Positions 9,224 to 17,700 of a DNA stretch of 64,000 nt are shown one piece after another. A model generated the notes under the pieces. The model was not told the origin of the DNA and ran no database searches. It was given only the letters and a program-made list of their open reading frames with translations. Positions within the stretch are counted from its first letter, which is position 1. The number at the start of each line of letters is the position of its first letter. Source of the stretch: Pseudoalteromonas luteoviolacea (GTDB lineage Bacteria > Pseudomonadota > Gammaproteobacteria > Enterobacterales > Alteromonadaceae); NCBI RefSeq assembly GCF_001750165.1, contig NZ_CP015411.1, positions 1,082,001 through 1,146,000 of the forward strand, given 5' to 3'. The translations under genes were made by a program, and so were the position numbers.

Positions 9224-9787
9224 ATGTCTGATAAGTGCTATATCACAGCGCAACAGCTATTAGAGGATTCATTTCGTCTGGCGGCTCAAGTGTATGAAGA
9301 TGGGTTTCGTCCGGATTTTATCATCGGTATTTGGCGAGGTGGTGCGCCAATTGGTATTGCTGTGCAAGAGTACTATGACTACAAAGGCATAGAAACAGAT
9401 CATATCGCGGTGCGTACATCTTCGTATTATGGTATTGGCAAGCAGTCGAAGGAGATCAAAGTACACGGTCTACATTACATTATTGAGAATGCCAACGCCG
9501 GTGACTCTTTATTGATTGTTGACGATGTATTTGATTCTGGTCGCAGTATTTACGCATTGAAAGAAAAACTTGAAGAGTTGATGCGTCTAAACTTACCTAA
9601 AGATATCCGTGTTGCGTGTCCGTACTACAAACCAGCGAACAAAAAAGTGCCGATGACGCCAGATTACTATATTCACGAGTCTGATGAATGGTTGGTTTTC
9701 CCACATGAGCTATCGGGCTTAACGCCAGATGAGTTAATTGAAGGCAAGTCAGACCTCGCTAACATCAAAGGTTTGTTTGCGAAGTAA
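9224..9787 (+). CDS. Type I phosphoribosyltransferase, hypoxanthine/xanthine-type
   Basis: Purine-salvage type phosphoribosyltransferase that would join a purine base to PRPP. The 187-aa protein has the PRPP-binding loop LLIVDDVFDSGRS at about 97-108, and FIIGIWRGGAPIGIAV as the pyrophosphate loop near residue 32. It lacks the extended hood sequence of E. coli Hpt. Base specificity cannot be read from sequence alone, and annotation as hypoxanthine phosphoribosyltransferase is the usual label for this subfamily. The ATG at 9224 is preceded by ACGGGG. It is monocistronic, between the parC terminator and its own strong terminator. gsk, another nucleoside-salvage gene, is nearby. Confidence 0.82.
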   Translation: MSDKCYITAQQLLEDSFRLAAQVYEDGFRPDFIIGIWRGGAPIGIAVQEYYDYKGIETDHIAVRTSSYYGIGKQSKEIKVHGLHYIIENANAGDSLLIVDDVFDSGRSIYALKEKLEELMRLNLPKDIRVACPYYKPANKKVPMTPDYYIHESDEWLVFPHELSGLTPDELIEGKSDLANIKGLFAK

Positions 9788-9804
9788 GTCGTTACTTATT
9801 TTAT

Positions 9805-9843
9805 AAAAAAGCCGTTGAAAACGCTGTTTTCAACGGCTTTTTT
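9805..9843 (+). terminator. Strong intrinsic terminator, usable in both directions
   Basis: A 12-bp perfect stem (GCCGTTGAAAAC at 9811-9822 with its complement at 9826-9837) and a GCT loop, flanked by six A residues upstream and six T residues downstream. It sits 18 bp after the phosphoribosyltransferase stop. Confidence 0.93.
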
Positions 9844-9902
9844 ATGGCCGGGTGATAGTGCTTTTGTTACACTCCGCTCATTGTGATTTTTGCATTTTTA
9901 CT

Positions 9903-10820
9903 ATGACAGACTATCAATCTATTTTAGAACGTACAGTGCGACATGTTCAGCCTTTATTGCACCAAGGTAAGGTTGCTGATTATATTCCAGCCCTTGCTGA
10001 GCAACAGCTAGGTCAGTTTGCTATTGCGATTCAAACGCAAAGTGGTGACACATATAGTGCTGGTGACTGTGAGGCTAAATTTACTGTGCAGTCAGTCTCA
10101 AAAGTGATGACACTTACACTGGCGTTGCAGCGTTATGGTGATGAGTTATGGCAAAGGGTCGGGAAAGAGCCTTCAGGTACTGCGTTTAATTCACTAACGC
10201 AGTTAGAGTTTGAAAATGGTATTCCGAGAAACCCGTTTATCAATGCGGGTGCGATTGTGACTTGTGATGCGCTTTACTCACGCTTGAGTGCGCCTATTCA
10301 CACTATGCTTGAAAGCTATCGAATGCAAACTGGTAACCCTAAGTTAGGTGTCAACAAAGTGGTTGCACAGTCAGAATATGAACACCGTTATCGCAATGCG
10401 GCTATGGCTTACCTCATGAAATCATTTGGTAACTTCAACAATGAAGTTGAAGAAGTGCTTTGGTCATATTTTAACTTTTGCGCCATTGAACTCAATGCGG
10501 CTGAGTTGGCGAAATGCTTTTCTTATTTATCTAATGGTGGTGTATGTACACAAACACAGCAGCAAATTTTGCCTGCTAAACAGATAAAACAGCTTAATTC
10601 ACTGCTGTTTACCAGTGGCTTGTATGATGCAGCGGGGGATTTTGGTTATCGAGTTGGTATGCCTGGAAAATCGGGTGTATCTGGTGCGATTATCGCGGTG
10701 GTACCCGGTCGGTTTACGATTGCTGTTTGGTCGCCAGGCCTTGATAAGGTGGGAAATTCGGTAGCGGGGATTGCCGCGTTAGAGTTTCTTGCTGAAGAGC
10801 TCGGAACAGCTATTTTCTAA
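9903..10820 (+). CDS. glsB: Glutaminase (serine-dependent, GlsA/GlsB family)
   Basis: Deaminates L-glutamine to glutamate and ammonia in the cytoplasm. The 305-aa protein is a beta-lactamase-fold enzyme with the SxxK catalytic pair (Ser64 and Lys67 in QSVSKVMTL) after GDCEAKF. It also has NPFINAGAIV, the Tyr/Asn region YRNAAMAYLMKSFGN, and PGKSGVSGAIIAVVPG near the C-terminus. The frame is open upstream to a GTG at 9852, but the ATG at 9903 gives the standard family length. Which of the two E. coli paralogues it matches better is uncertain. It is convergent with gsk. Confidence 0.94.
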   Translation: MTDYQSILERTVRHVQPLLHQGKVADYIPALAEQQLGQFAIAIQTQSGDTYSAGDCEAKFTVQSVSKVMTLTLALQRYGDELWQRVGKEPSGTAFNSLTQLEFENGIPRNPFINAGAIVTCDALYSRLSAPIHTMLESYRMQTGNPKLGVNKVVAQSEYEHRYRNAAMAYLMKSFGNFNNEVEEVLWSYFNFCAIELNAAELAKCFSYLSNGGVCTQTQQQILPAKQIKQLNSLLFTSGLYDAAGDFGYRVGMPGKSGVSGAIIAVVPGRFTIAVWSPGLDKVGNSVAGIAALEFLAEELGTAIF

Positions 10821-10833
10821 CGCAGCACAAGGT

Positions 10834-10852
10834 GCGCACACGGTGTGTGCGC
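10834..10852. terminator. Hairpin between convergent glsB and gsk
   Basis: An 8-bp G+C-rich stem (GCGCACAC/GTGTGCGC) with a GGT loop is followed on the + strand by TTT. It is symmetrical enough to act on both converging transcripts. Confidence 0.6.
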
Positions 10853-10861
10853 TTTAGCAAA

Positions 10862-12166
10862 TTACTGATCCCAGTAAGATTGCTCTAGAGAGTCTTCTCT
10901 TTCTGGTAAACCTCGAGATAATCGCGGTGAATGTTGAACCAGCACTTCAAAGCTTGCGCGGTTTGCGTATTTGCTGATTTGAGCAAGTGACGAATAGGTG
11001 ATTGCAGCCTGCTCATGTTTGGCAGAGTTTGGCACGTTTAAACGATGATAAACATTGGCTGATAAATCATGCAATACCGCAGCTAGCGCGCAGTCACCGG
11101 CACCATTGGTATTTTTAATGGTATCTGGACCGCCCATATAAGGTGCTGTATGGCTATAAACGCGAATAGGATTGTCGCAATGGGATTTGCGCATTGCGCG
11201 AGAAAACTCGTAGCGGTTAAATTCAGGGATTGCACCTGGAAGTAGCGGATATTCGGTTTCTCGCTTCAAGTTATCTTCGACATAACCTGCCATATACAAA
11301 CCAGTAGGACCTGCCGTACAGATAACTAAGTCAACCCAATCCAGCGCTTTGTCTGCGGCCATAAGTGGGTCATCAAAACCAGTTATCGCTTCGCCTTCTT
11401 CTTCATTCATCGCAAGAATATCAACATGTTTTTCGACAAATTCAGCCCACCATTGTGGATCTTGCTCGATCAAGAATTTAGTGCCCAGAGTTAATACCAC
11501 TGGTACACCTGCTTTGTTCGCATACTCAACGGCTTGCATGGTTGCTTGCGTCATTGTCTCATCGCCTTTTGTACGCATGAGATATGCACTGATCACCAAA
11601 GCAGACGCGTTTTCGATTAATGATTGACTGATTGATTCAGGGCGTAAGTAGTTCATTAAACCTGCGCTGATAGCAAAGGTTCGTTCACCGCTATCATCAA
11701 TCAGTGTGAAGCAACGACCAATAGGACCTGCAACCGGTTGAAGGTGGTCTAGATCGACGCGACTAGATGTATTGCATAAAAACTTATACGCATAGCTGCC
11801 GATTTCGATACTTTCACTCATTACACCTAGCAGTACTGAACGATCGTCAGCCAGTACTGAATAGTTGTGCATAGTGTTGCCAATTGTGCCGCCAGCAAAT
11901 TCGTAGTCAATCATGTCATCACGTTTTAAACGCTCATATAGCGCATTGGTGACATCATTATCTATGACTTGTGACATACCACGCTGCAGGTGGAATTCAT
12001 CCAAAAATGCTTGGTCGACTTTTGCTTCGATGTCGACAACGATTTGGTCGATGCCGCAAATATAGTTGCGCTTCAAGCGATCTTCAGCATTTAAGTGGTT
12101 GATAAGAGGGTCCTTATCTTCCACAGGAAAATAATGCTTATGCCTACGGTGTCCCGGAAATTTCAT
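10862..12166 (-). CDS. gsk: Inosine/guanosine kinase
   Basis: Ribokinase-family (PfkB) enzyme that phosphorylates guanosine and inosine to GMP and IMP with ATP. The 434-aa protein is colinear with E. coli Gsk as I remember it: MKFPGHRRHKHYFPV start, GIDQIVVDIEAKVD, FAGGTIGNTMHNYSVLADD, IGSYAYKFLCNTSSR, VLTLGTKFLIEQ, and the anion-hole/catalytic motif NTNGAGDCALAA, where E. coli has GAGDGALAA. The C-terminus SPRLSRGLPEREDSLEQSYWDQ is diagnostic. It is convergent with glsB and divergent from tadA. Confidence 0.97.
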   Translation of the reverse strand: MKFPGHRRHKHYFPVEDKDPLINHLNAEDRLKRNYICGIDQIVVDIEAKVDQAFLDEFHLQRGMSQVIDNDVTNALYERLKRDDMIDYEFAGGTIGNTMHNYSVLADDRSVLLGVMSESIEIGSYAYKFLCNTSSRVDLDHLQPVAGPIGRCFTLIDDSGERTFAISAGLMNYLRPESISQSLIENASALVISAYLMRTKGDETMTQATMQAVEYANKAGVPVVLTLGTKFLIEQDPQWWAEFVEKHVDILAMNEEEGEAITGFDDPLMAADKALDWVDLVICTAGPTGLYMAGYVEDNLKRETEYPLLPGAIPEFNRYEFSRAMRKSHCDNPIRVYSHTAPYMGGPDTIKNTNGAGDCALAAVLHDLSANVYHRLNVPNSAKHEQAAITYSSLAQISKYANRASFEVLVQHSPRLSRGLPEREDSLEQSYWDQ

Positions 12167-12340
12167 GTTTTACCCGTGTGTTTTGAGCTCATTAAATAAA
12201 AAAAGCGGCGAATTATAGCCTAATTTTATATTGGTGAGCCATGGTAATTTGGTAATTTTAGCAATAATTCTGTAACCAAGGGGTTTCTGTTGTGCCAAGC
12301 TTGGTATACTAAGTCCACTAATTACTCAGATAACTTTAGT

Positions 12341-12859
12341 ATGAACAACCAAGAATTAGACGAATACTGGATGCGCCAAGCGCTGGCATATGCTGATAAA
12401 GCTGAGGCAGAGAATGAAATCCCTGTTGGTGCTGTGATTGTGCAAGATGGTAATCTTGTTGCTGCGGGCTGGAATCGCTCGATTGGTTGTCATGACCCAT
12501 CTGCACACGCAGAAATGATAGCGATTCGTGAGGCGGGCAAGCAAATTCAAAATTACCGTTTAGTAGATTGCACCTTGTATGTCACATTGGAGCCTTGCCC
12601 TATGTGTGCAGGGCTGTTAGTACATAGCCGAGTAAAGCGTGTAGTATTTGGAGCACGTGATGCGAAGACAGGCGCGGTCGGTTCAGTGATGAACTTGTTG
12701 CAAGAACCACAATTAAATCACCAGCCTGAGGTGACCGCAGGTATACTTGCACAGGAGTGTAGTGAGAAATTATCTAACTTTTTTAGACGTAGAAGAAAGG
12801 AGCACAAAGCTGCTAAAAAGGCGCGCAAATCGTTAGAAGATAATGCGGCTCAAGATTGA
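12341..12859 (+). CDS. tadA: tRNA-specific adenosine deaminase TadA
   Basis: Deaminates A34 to inosine in tRNA-Arg(ACG), an essential modification. The zinc-dependent cytidine-deaminase-like motifs are present: H56-A57-E58 and P85-C86-P87-M88-C89. PVGAVIV and EIPVG lie near the N-terminus. The frame is open upstream, but the ATG at 12341 gives 172 aa, the family length. The last 10 bp overlap the antisense small gene at 12850-13014. The gene is next to mltF and purL, the same neighbourhood as in E. coli. Confidence 0.95.
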   Translation: MNNQELDEYWMRQALAYADKAEAENEIPVGAVIVQDGNLVAAGWNRSIGCHDPSAHAEMIAIREAGKQIQNYRLVDCTLYVTLEPCPMCAGLLVHSRVKRVVFGARDAKTGAVGSVMNLLQEPQLNHQPEVTAGILAQECSEKLSNFFRRRRKEHKAAKKARKSLEDNAAQD

Positions 12860-12867
12860 GCCGTTTT
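12846..12867 (+). terminator. tadA terminator overlapping two stop codons
   Basis: An 8-bp stem (CGGCTCAA/TTGAGCCG) with a 2-nt loop is followed by TTTT. The stem contains the stop of tadA and, on the other strand, the stop of the 54-aa gene. Confidence 0.65.
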
Positions 12868-13014
12868 AACGTCCGCTGCAAGTTGCAATAGAGAGTAGAT
12901 ACGACGACGCAAAAGAATTTTTTTATGTATATTTTTTAGCATAACGCGGCGGCGATTCGGGTTCGTATTACGAGTATTGCGCTTAAATTGATGAGTTCGA
13001 CGTCTTTTGAGCAT
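12850..13014 (-). CDS. 54-aa arginine-rich small protein, function unknown
   Basis: A short gene with an ideal AGGAGG five bases before its ATG. The product is strongly basic, with runs KRRR, NRRR and LLRRR and few acidic residues, which suggests nucleic-acid or ribosome binding. The N-terminal segment LKRRRTHQFKR resembles ribosomal protein L34 (LKRKRTHGFR-type), but the rest does not align convincingly and the L34 glycines are missing. Arginine codons are mostly CGT and CGC, typical of well-expressed genes. It lies antisense between tadA and mltF, 91 bp downstream of mltF, so it could be co-transcribed with mltF or have its own promoter. I do not recognise a named family. Confidence 0.72.
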   Translation of the reverse strand: MLKRRRTHQFKRNTRNTNPNRRRVMLKNIHKKILLRRRIYSLLQLAADVKTAQS

Positions 13015-13105
13015 CAGAACCTCCTTAATGTGAGAGAAAAAACTTACGCGTGACAGAAATACCTGCTTTGTATGACAGGCTTATGACAACGAGACTAGGA
13101 TGCAG

Positions 13106-14488
13106 TTATTCGCCGGAACTGAAAGGAAGCGCTCTATTTTCGTCTAACCAGACCAGAGCGTCGAAGTAGCGGCGTATATTATCGACATAATGTACGGCAA
13201 CATCGCCACGCGCATATCCATATCTTGTACTTCGATAGTAGCGTTTTTTAGTCAGCAGTGGTAGTCGTTTTTTGACATCTGCCCAACTATTCGGATTGCC
13301 ACCTTGTTGTTTTGTCAATTTTAATGCATCTCTTACATGTCCCATACCTACGTTATACGCAGCCAATGCCAACCAAGTTCTATCCGGTTCAGATACGCCT
13401 TCCGGTACGCGTGAAATTAAGTTAGCAAGGTATTTTGCGCCGCCGCGTATGTTTTGTTCCGGCTTAAGTCGATGTTTAACGCCAACACGCTTAGCTGTAC
13501 TTTGAGTCAGCATCATAATGCCGCGAACGCCAGTGGGTGATTTGGCCCTAGGGTTCCACATAGATTCTTGATAGCTCAGCGCTGCCAGTAGTCGCCAATC
13601 TACGTTATGTTCCTGCGCATAGTCGATAAACCAAGGTGCGTATTTGGGCAGTACTTCTTTACTGGCTTCAACAAAGGCGACCGTATTAACGTAATTGAAC
13701 CGCTCGACATGACCGAAATACTTTTCTTCTAAGGTGGCTAGTTGATTGTTGTCTTGTATTTTGGCAAAAAATGGCAGCAGTAGGGCGTATAATGAGTCAT
13801 CATTTTGCTTTTTCATGACCCATGCAATGGGATCTGATTGGGTAACAGAAAAGGCAATGCTCAGGTTTGGGTGATAGCGACGAAAAAGTGCCAGAGAGTG
13901 AGAATCCACTATGGTGTATTCAATGTCGCCCGTTAAAATGGCCTGTAGCAGCTCTTCTTGGTCTAATGCTTGAGTCGTTTGCCACTGTAGCTCAGGGTAG
14001 TCTTTCTTTGCAGTTTGAAGAGACAGCGCATGGTGGCTATCGGCAAGTACAGTCACAGGCCCAGATAACTGACCATAATGTCTGGGGCGTTTTTTCCCTT
14101 GCTTATAAACTAGTTTTTGGCTGATATCTCGATAAAAAGGACCGAAGCGGAAGTGCTCAGCTCGGTTTGGGTGATAACTTATTCCAGAGGCCACTATGTC
14201 TAAAGTGCCTCGCTCTAATTGTTCAAAAAGTTTTTCTAAGTTAAAAAAGGGAATGATATTAAGTTCGACGTCAAGTTCATCGGCGAACATACCTGCTAAC
14301 TCATATTCGAAGCCTTCCTCTTCATTATGGCCTTGGTAGTAGGTGGCCGGCCCTACCAAAATACCGACATTCAGCGTATCACTGTTTTTAATTTGCTGAA
14401 GTTGATTTGGAGGGGCCTTGTCACAGCCGGTGAGCAAGAGCAAGAATATTACAATTCCTAATGAAGCTGTTAGCTTGTTTTGTCTCAT
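13106..14488 (-). CDS. mltF: Membrane-bound lytic murein transglycosylase MltF
   Basis: Cleaves the MurNAc-GlcNAc bond of peptidoglycan with formation of 1,6-anhydroMurNAc. The 460-aa protein has an N-terminal solute-binding-like (SBP_bac_3) module, about residues 35-265 (SDTLNVGILVGPATYYQ, GFEYELAGMFADEL). A C-terminal SLT lysozyme-like domain follows, with the catalytic Glu in SYQESMWNPRA, SPTGVRGIMMLTQSTA and LAAYNVGMGH. The N-terminus ends in a lipobox, LLTGC with Cys22, so it is predicted to be a lipoprotein; E. coli MltF as I recall it has no such cysteine. It sits divergently from purL, with tadA beyond, as in E. coli. Confidence 0.95.
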   Translation of the reverse strand: MRQNKLTASLGIVIFLLLLTGCDKAPPNQLQQIKNSDTLNVGILVGPATYYQGHNEEEGFEYELAGMFADELDVELNIIPFFNLEKLFEQLERGTLDIVASGISYHPNRAEHFRFGPFYRDISQKLVYKQGKKRPRHYGQLSGPVTVLADSHHALSLQTAKKDYPELQWQTTQALDQEELLQAILTGDIEYTIVDSHSLALFRRYHPNLSIAFSVTQSDPIAWVMKKQNDDSLYALLLPFFAKIQDNNQLATLEEKYFGHVERFNYVNTVAFVEASKEVLPKYAPWFIDYAQEHNVDWRLLAALSYQESMWNPRAKSPTGVRGIMMLTQSTAKRVGVKHRLKPEQNIRGGAKYLANLISRVPEGVSEPDRTWLALAAYNVGMGHVRDALKLTKQQGGNPNSWADVKKRLPLLTKKRYYRSTRYGYARGDVAVHYVDNIRRYFDALVWLDENRALPFSSGE

Positions 14489-14534
14489 GCTTTTTCCGTT
14501 CGTGAAATTTACTAAGTTACTTTATTAATTCATG

Positions 14535-14562
14535 AGATATCGTGTGTTTGCACACGATATCT
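14535..14562. promoter_or_regulatory. Perfect 12-bp inverted repeat between mltF and purL
   Basis: The arms AGATATCGTGTG and CACACGATATCT are separated by TTTG. No U run follows on either strand, so a terminator is unlikely. It lies 47 bp upstream of mltF and about 170 bp upstream of purL, in the shared divergent promoter region. The sequence does not match the E. coli PurR box as I know it. Operator function is inference only. Confidence 0.5.
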
Positions 14563-14681
14563 AGGTACTCAAAAAGCAAATTCAAACTTTTAATCGTATG
14601 CTCTCAAGTATATACCTATTTGTGAAGAGGGTTTTTTTCGATAAATGACAATTTTGAGTTAAATCTGTGCGTCAATTCGAC

Positions 14682-14687
14682 TATAAT
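14682..14687 (+). promoter_or_regulatory. Candidate -10 element for purL
   Basis: A perfect TATAAT lies 47 bp upstream of the purL ATG. No good -35 is visible at 17 bp (TTAAAT at 14659-14664), so the promoter would be weak or activator-dependent. Confidence 0.4.
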
Positions 14688-14733
14688 AGCGGCCCAAAAT
14701 ATCGTTCAATCCTTAACCCCGGATGAAATATCT

Positions 14734-17700
14734 ATGTTAATCCTACGTGGTGCACCTGCACTTTCTGATTTTAAAGTCCAAAAGATCCTTAAAAGCTGCG
14801 CGGATGCAGAGTTACCTGTTACAGGCGTATATGCTGAGTTTATGCATTTTGCTGATGTAACAGCTGACCTTTCAGAGACAGAACTCGACAAGCTAAGCAA
14901 GTTATTAAAGTATGGGCCTACCGCCGTCGAGCACAAGCCTGAGGGAACACTTATTTTAGTGACGCCTCGCATTGGAACTATTTCTCCATGGGCTTCAAAA
15001 GCAACTGACATCGCGAACAACTGTGGTCTAGATAAGGTTCACCGTGTTGAGCGTGGTATCGCTTACTATGTTGAGGGCGAGCTAAATGCAGAGCAGTTAG
15101 CTGATGTGGCTAAGTTACTTCATGACCGTATGACAGAATCGGTGCACAGTAGCTTAGAAGGCGCTGGACAGCTATTCCGTGTTGAAGAACCGCGCCCAAT
15201 GTCATCTGTTGACATTCTTGGTGGTGGCCGTGAGGCACTTGCAACAGCAAACGTTGAGCAAGGTTTTGCATTAGCGGACGACGAAATTGACTACCTAGTA
15301 GAAAACTTCACAAAACTAGGTCGTAACCCGAACGACATCGAGCTATTTATGTTCGCACAGGCGAACTCTGAGCACTGTCGTCACAAGATTTTTAACGCCG
15401 ATTGGACAATCGACGGTGAAGAGCAGCCTAAGTCGCTGTTTAAAATGATCAAAAATACATTTGAAACGCACCCAGAAAACGTACTGTCTGCTTATAAAGA
15501 CAACGCAGCGGTCATGAAGGGTTCTAAAGCAGGTCGTTTCTTCCCAAATAAAGAAGGCGAGTACAGCTACAATCAAGAGAACATTGAAATCTTGATGAAG
15601 GTTGAAACCCACAACCACCCAACTGCAATTGCACCGTTCTCTGGCGCATCGACGGGTTCTGGTGGTGAAATTCGTGACGAAGGCGCTACAGGCCGTGGTT
15701 CTAAGCCAAAAGCAGGTCTAGTTGGTTTTACTGTATCTAACCTTCGTATTCCAGGTTTTGAGCAGCCCTGGGAAACAAACTTCGGCAAGCCTGGTCGCAT
15801 CGTTGATGCACTTGATATCATGATCGATGGTCCACTAGGTGGCGCGGCGTTCAACAACGAATTTGGACGTCCTAACCTGCTTGGTTACTTCCGTACTTAC
15901 GAAGAAAAAGTTAACAGCCACAATGGTGAAGAGGTACGTGGTTACCACAAGCCAATCATGCTTGCAGGTGGTCTAGGTAACATCCGTACTGAGCACGTTC
16001 AAAAAGGTGAAATTCCTGTAGGCGCTAAGCTAGTTGCTTTAGGTGGTCCTGCGATGAACATTGGTCTGGGTGGTGGTGCTGCATCATCAATGGCATCTGG
16101 TCAGTCAAACGAAGATTTAGACTTTGCTTCTGTACAGCGCGAAAACCCAGAGATGGAACGTCGTTGTCAGGAAGTTATCGACAAGTGTTGGCAGCTAGGT
16201 GACGAAAACCCAATCGCATTTATTCACGATGTGGGCGCGGGTGGTCTTTCAAACGCATTCCCTGAGCTTGTAGACGACGGTGGTCGTGGTGGTAAATTCC
16301 AACTACGTAATATCCCGAACGATGAGCCGGGTATGGCACCACACGAAATTTGGTGTAACGAATCACAAGAGCGTTACGTGCTGGCTGTAGCGGCAGAAGA
16401 CTTCGCACGTTTTGAAGAGATCTGTAAGCGTGAGCGCGCACAGTACGCCGTGATCGGTGAAGCAACAGAAGAGCGTCACCTAACTGTTGCGGATAGTCAC
16501 TTCGATAACAACCCAGTGGATCTTCCGCTTGAAGTATTACTTGGCAAAGCACCTAAGATGCACCGTGACGTTGAATCAAAGCAAGTATCTGGTGAAGCAC
16601 TTAAAACAGATAGCATCGATGTAGAAGAAGCGGCTAAGCGCTTACTTCGTCTACCTACTATTGCTGAGAAAACATTCCTTATCACCATTGGTGACCGTAC
16701 GGTAACTGGTTTAGTTGCACGTGACCAAATGGTTGGTCCTTGGCAGGTACCTGTAGCAAACTGTGCTGTAACAGCAGCGGCGTTTGACACTTACCACGGT
16801 GAAGCGATGTCAATGGGTGAGCGTACACCTGCGGCACTTCTAAACTATGGTGCATCAGCACGTCTAGCAGTCGCCGAAGCGTTAACGAACATTGCAGGCG
16901 CAAACATTGGTGGTCTTGAGAACATCAAGCTATCTGCAAACTGGATGGCAGCAGCTGGTCACCCAGGTGAAGACGCGGGTCTTTACGAAGCAGTTAAGGC
17001 TGTGGGCGAAGAGTTATGTCCAGCACTTGGCCTAACTATCCCAGTTGGTAAAGACTCAATGTCGATGAAGACTAAATGGGAAGAGAATGGTGAAAACAAA
17101 GAAGTTACCGCGCCACTTTCTCTTGTTATTACTGCATTTGGTCGTGTAGAAGATATTCGTAAAACAGTCACGCCTCAGCTTCGCACTGATAAAGGTGACT
17201 CAAGCCTGATCCTAGTTGACTTAGGTGCCGGTCAAAACCGTATGGGTGCATCAAGCCTTGCACAGGTTTACAAGCAGCTTGGTGATAAGACGCCTGACGT
17301 TGATAGCCCAGAGCTATTAAAAGGCTTCTACAACGCGATGCAAGCACTTGTGGCTGACGAGAAGTTACTTGCTTACCATGACCGTTCAGACGGTGGTTTA
17401 TTCACAACCGTTGCTGAAATGGCGTTCGCAGGTCGCACTGGTGTGACAGTAAACCTTGATAGCCTAACAGGCTCTGACATCGAAGCACTTTACAACGAAG
17501 AGCTAGGTGCAGTGATTCAGGTTCGTAACGACGACCTTGCAGCAGTTGAAGCTGTGTTAGCTGATAACGGCATTGCAGCTATCAGCCACACTATCGGTGC
17601 ACTAAACACTGAAGATAAAGTTATCTTCAACCGTGGTGGTGAAGCGGTACTTGCAAATACACGTACTGAGCTACGTACTATCTGGGCTGAAACGACTTAC

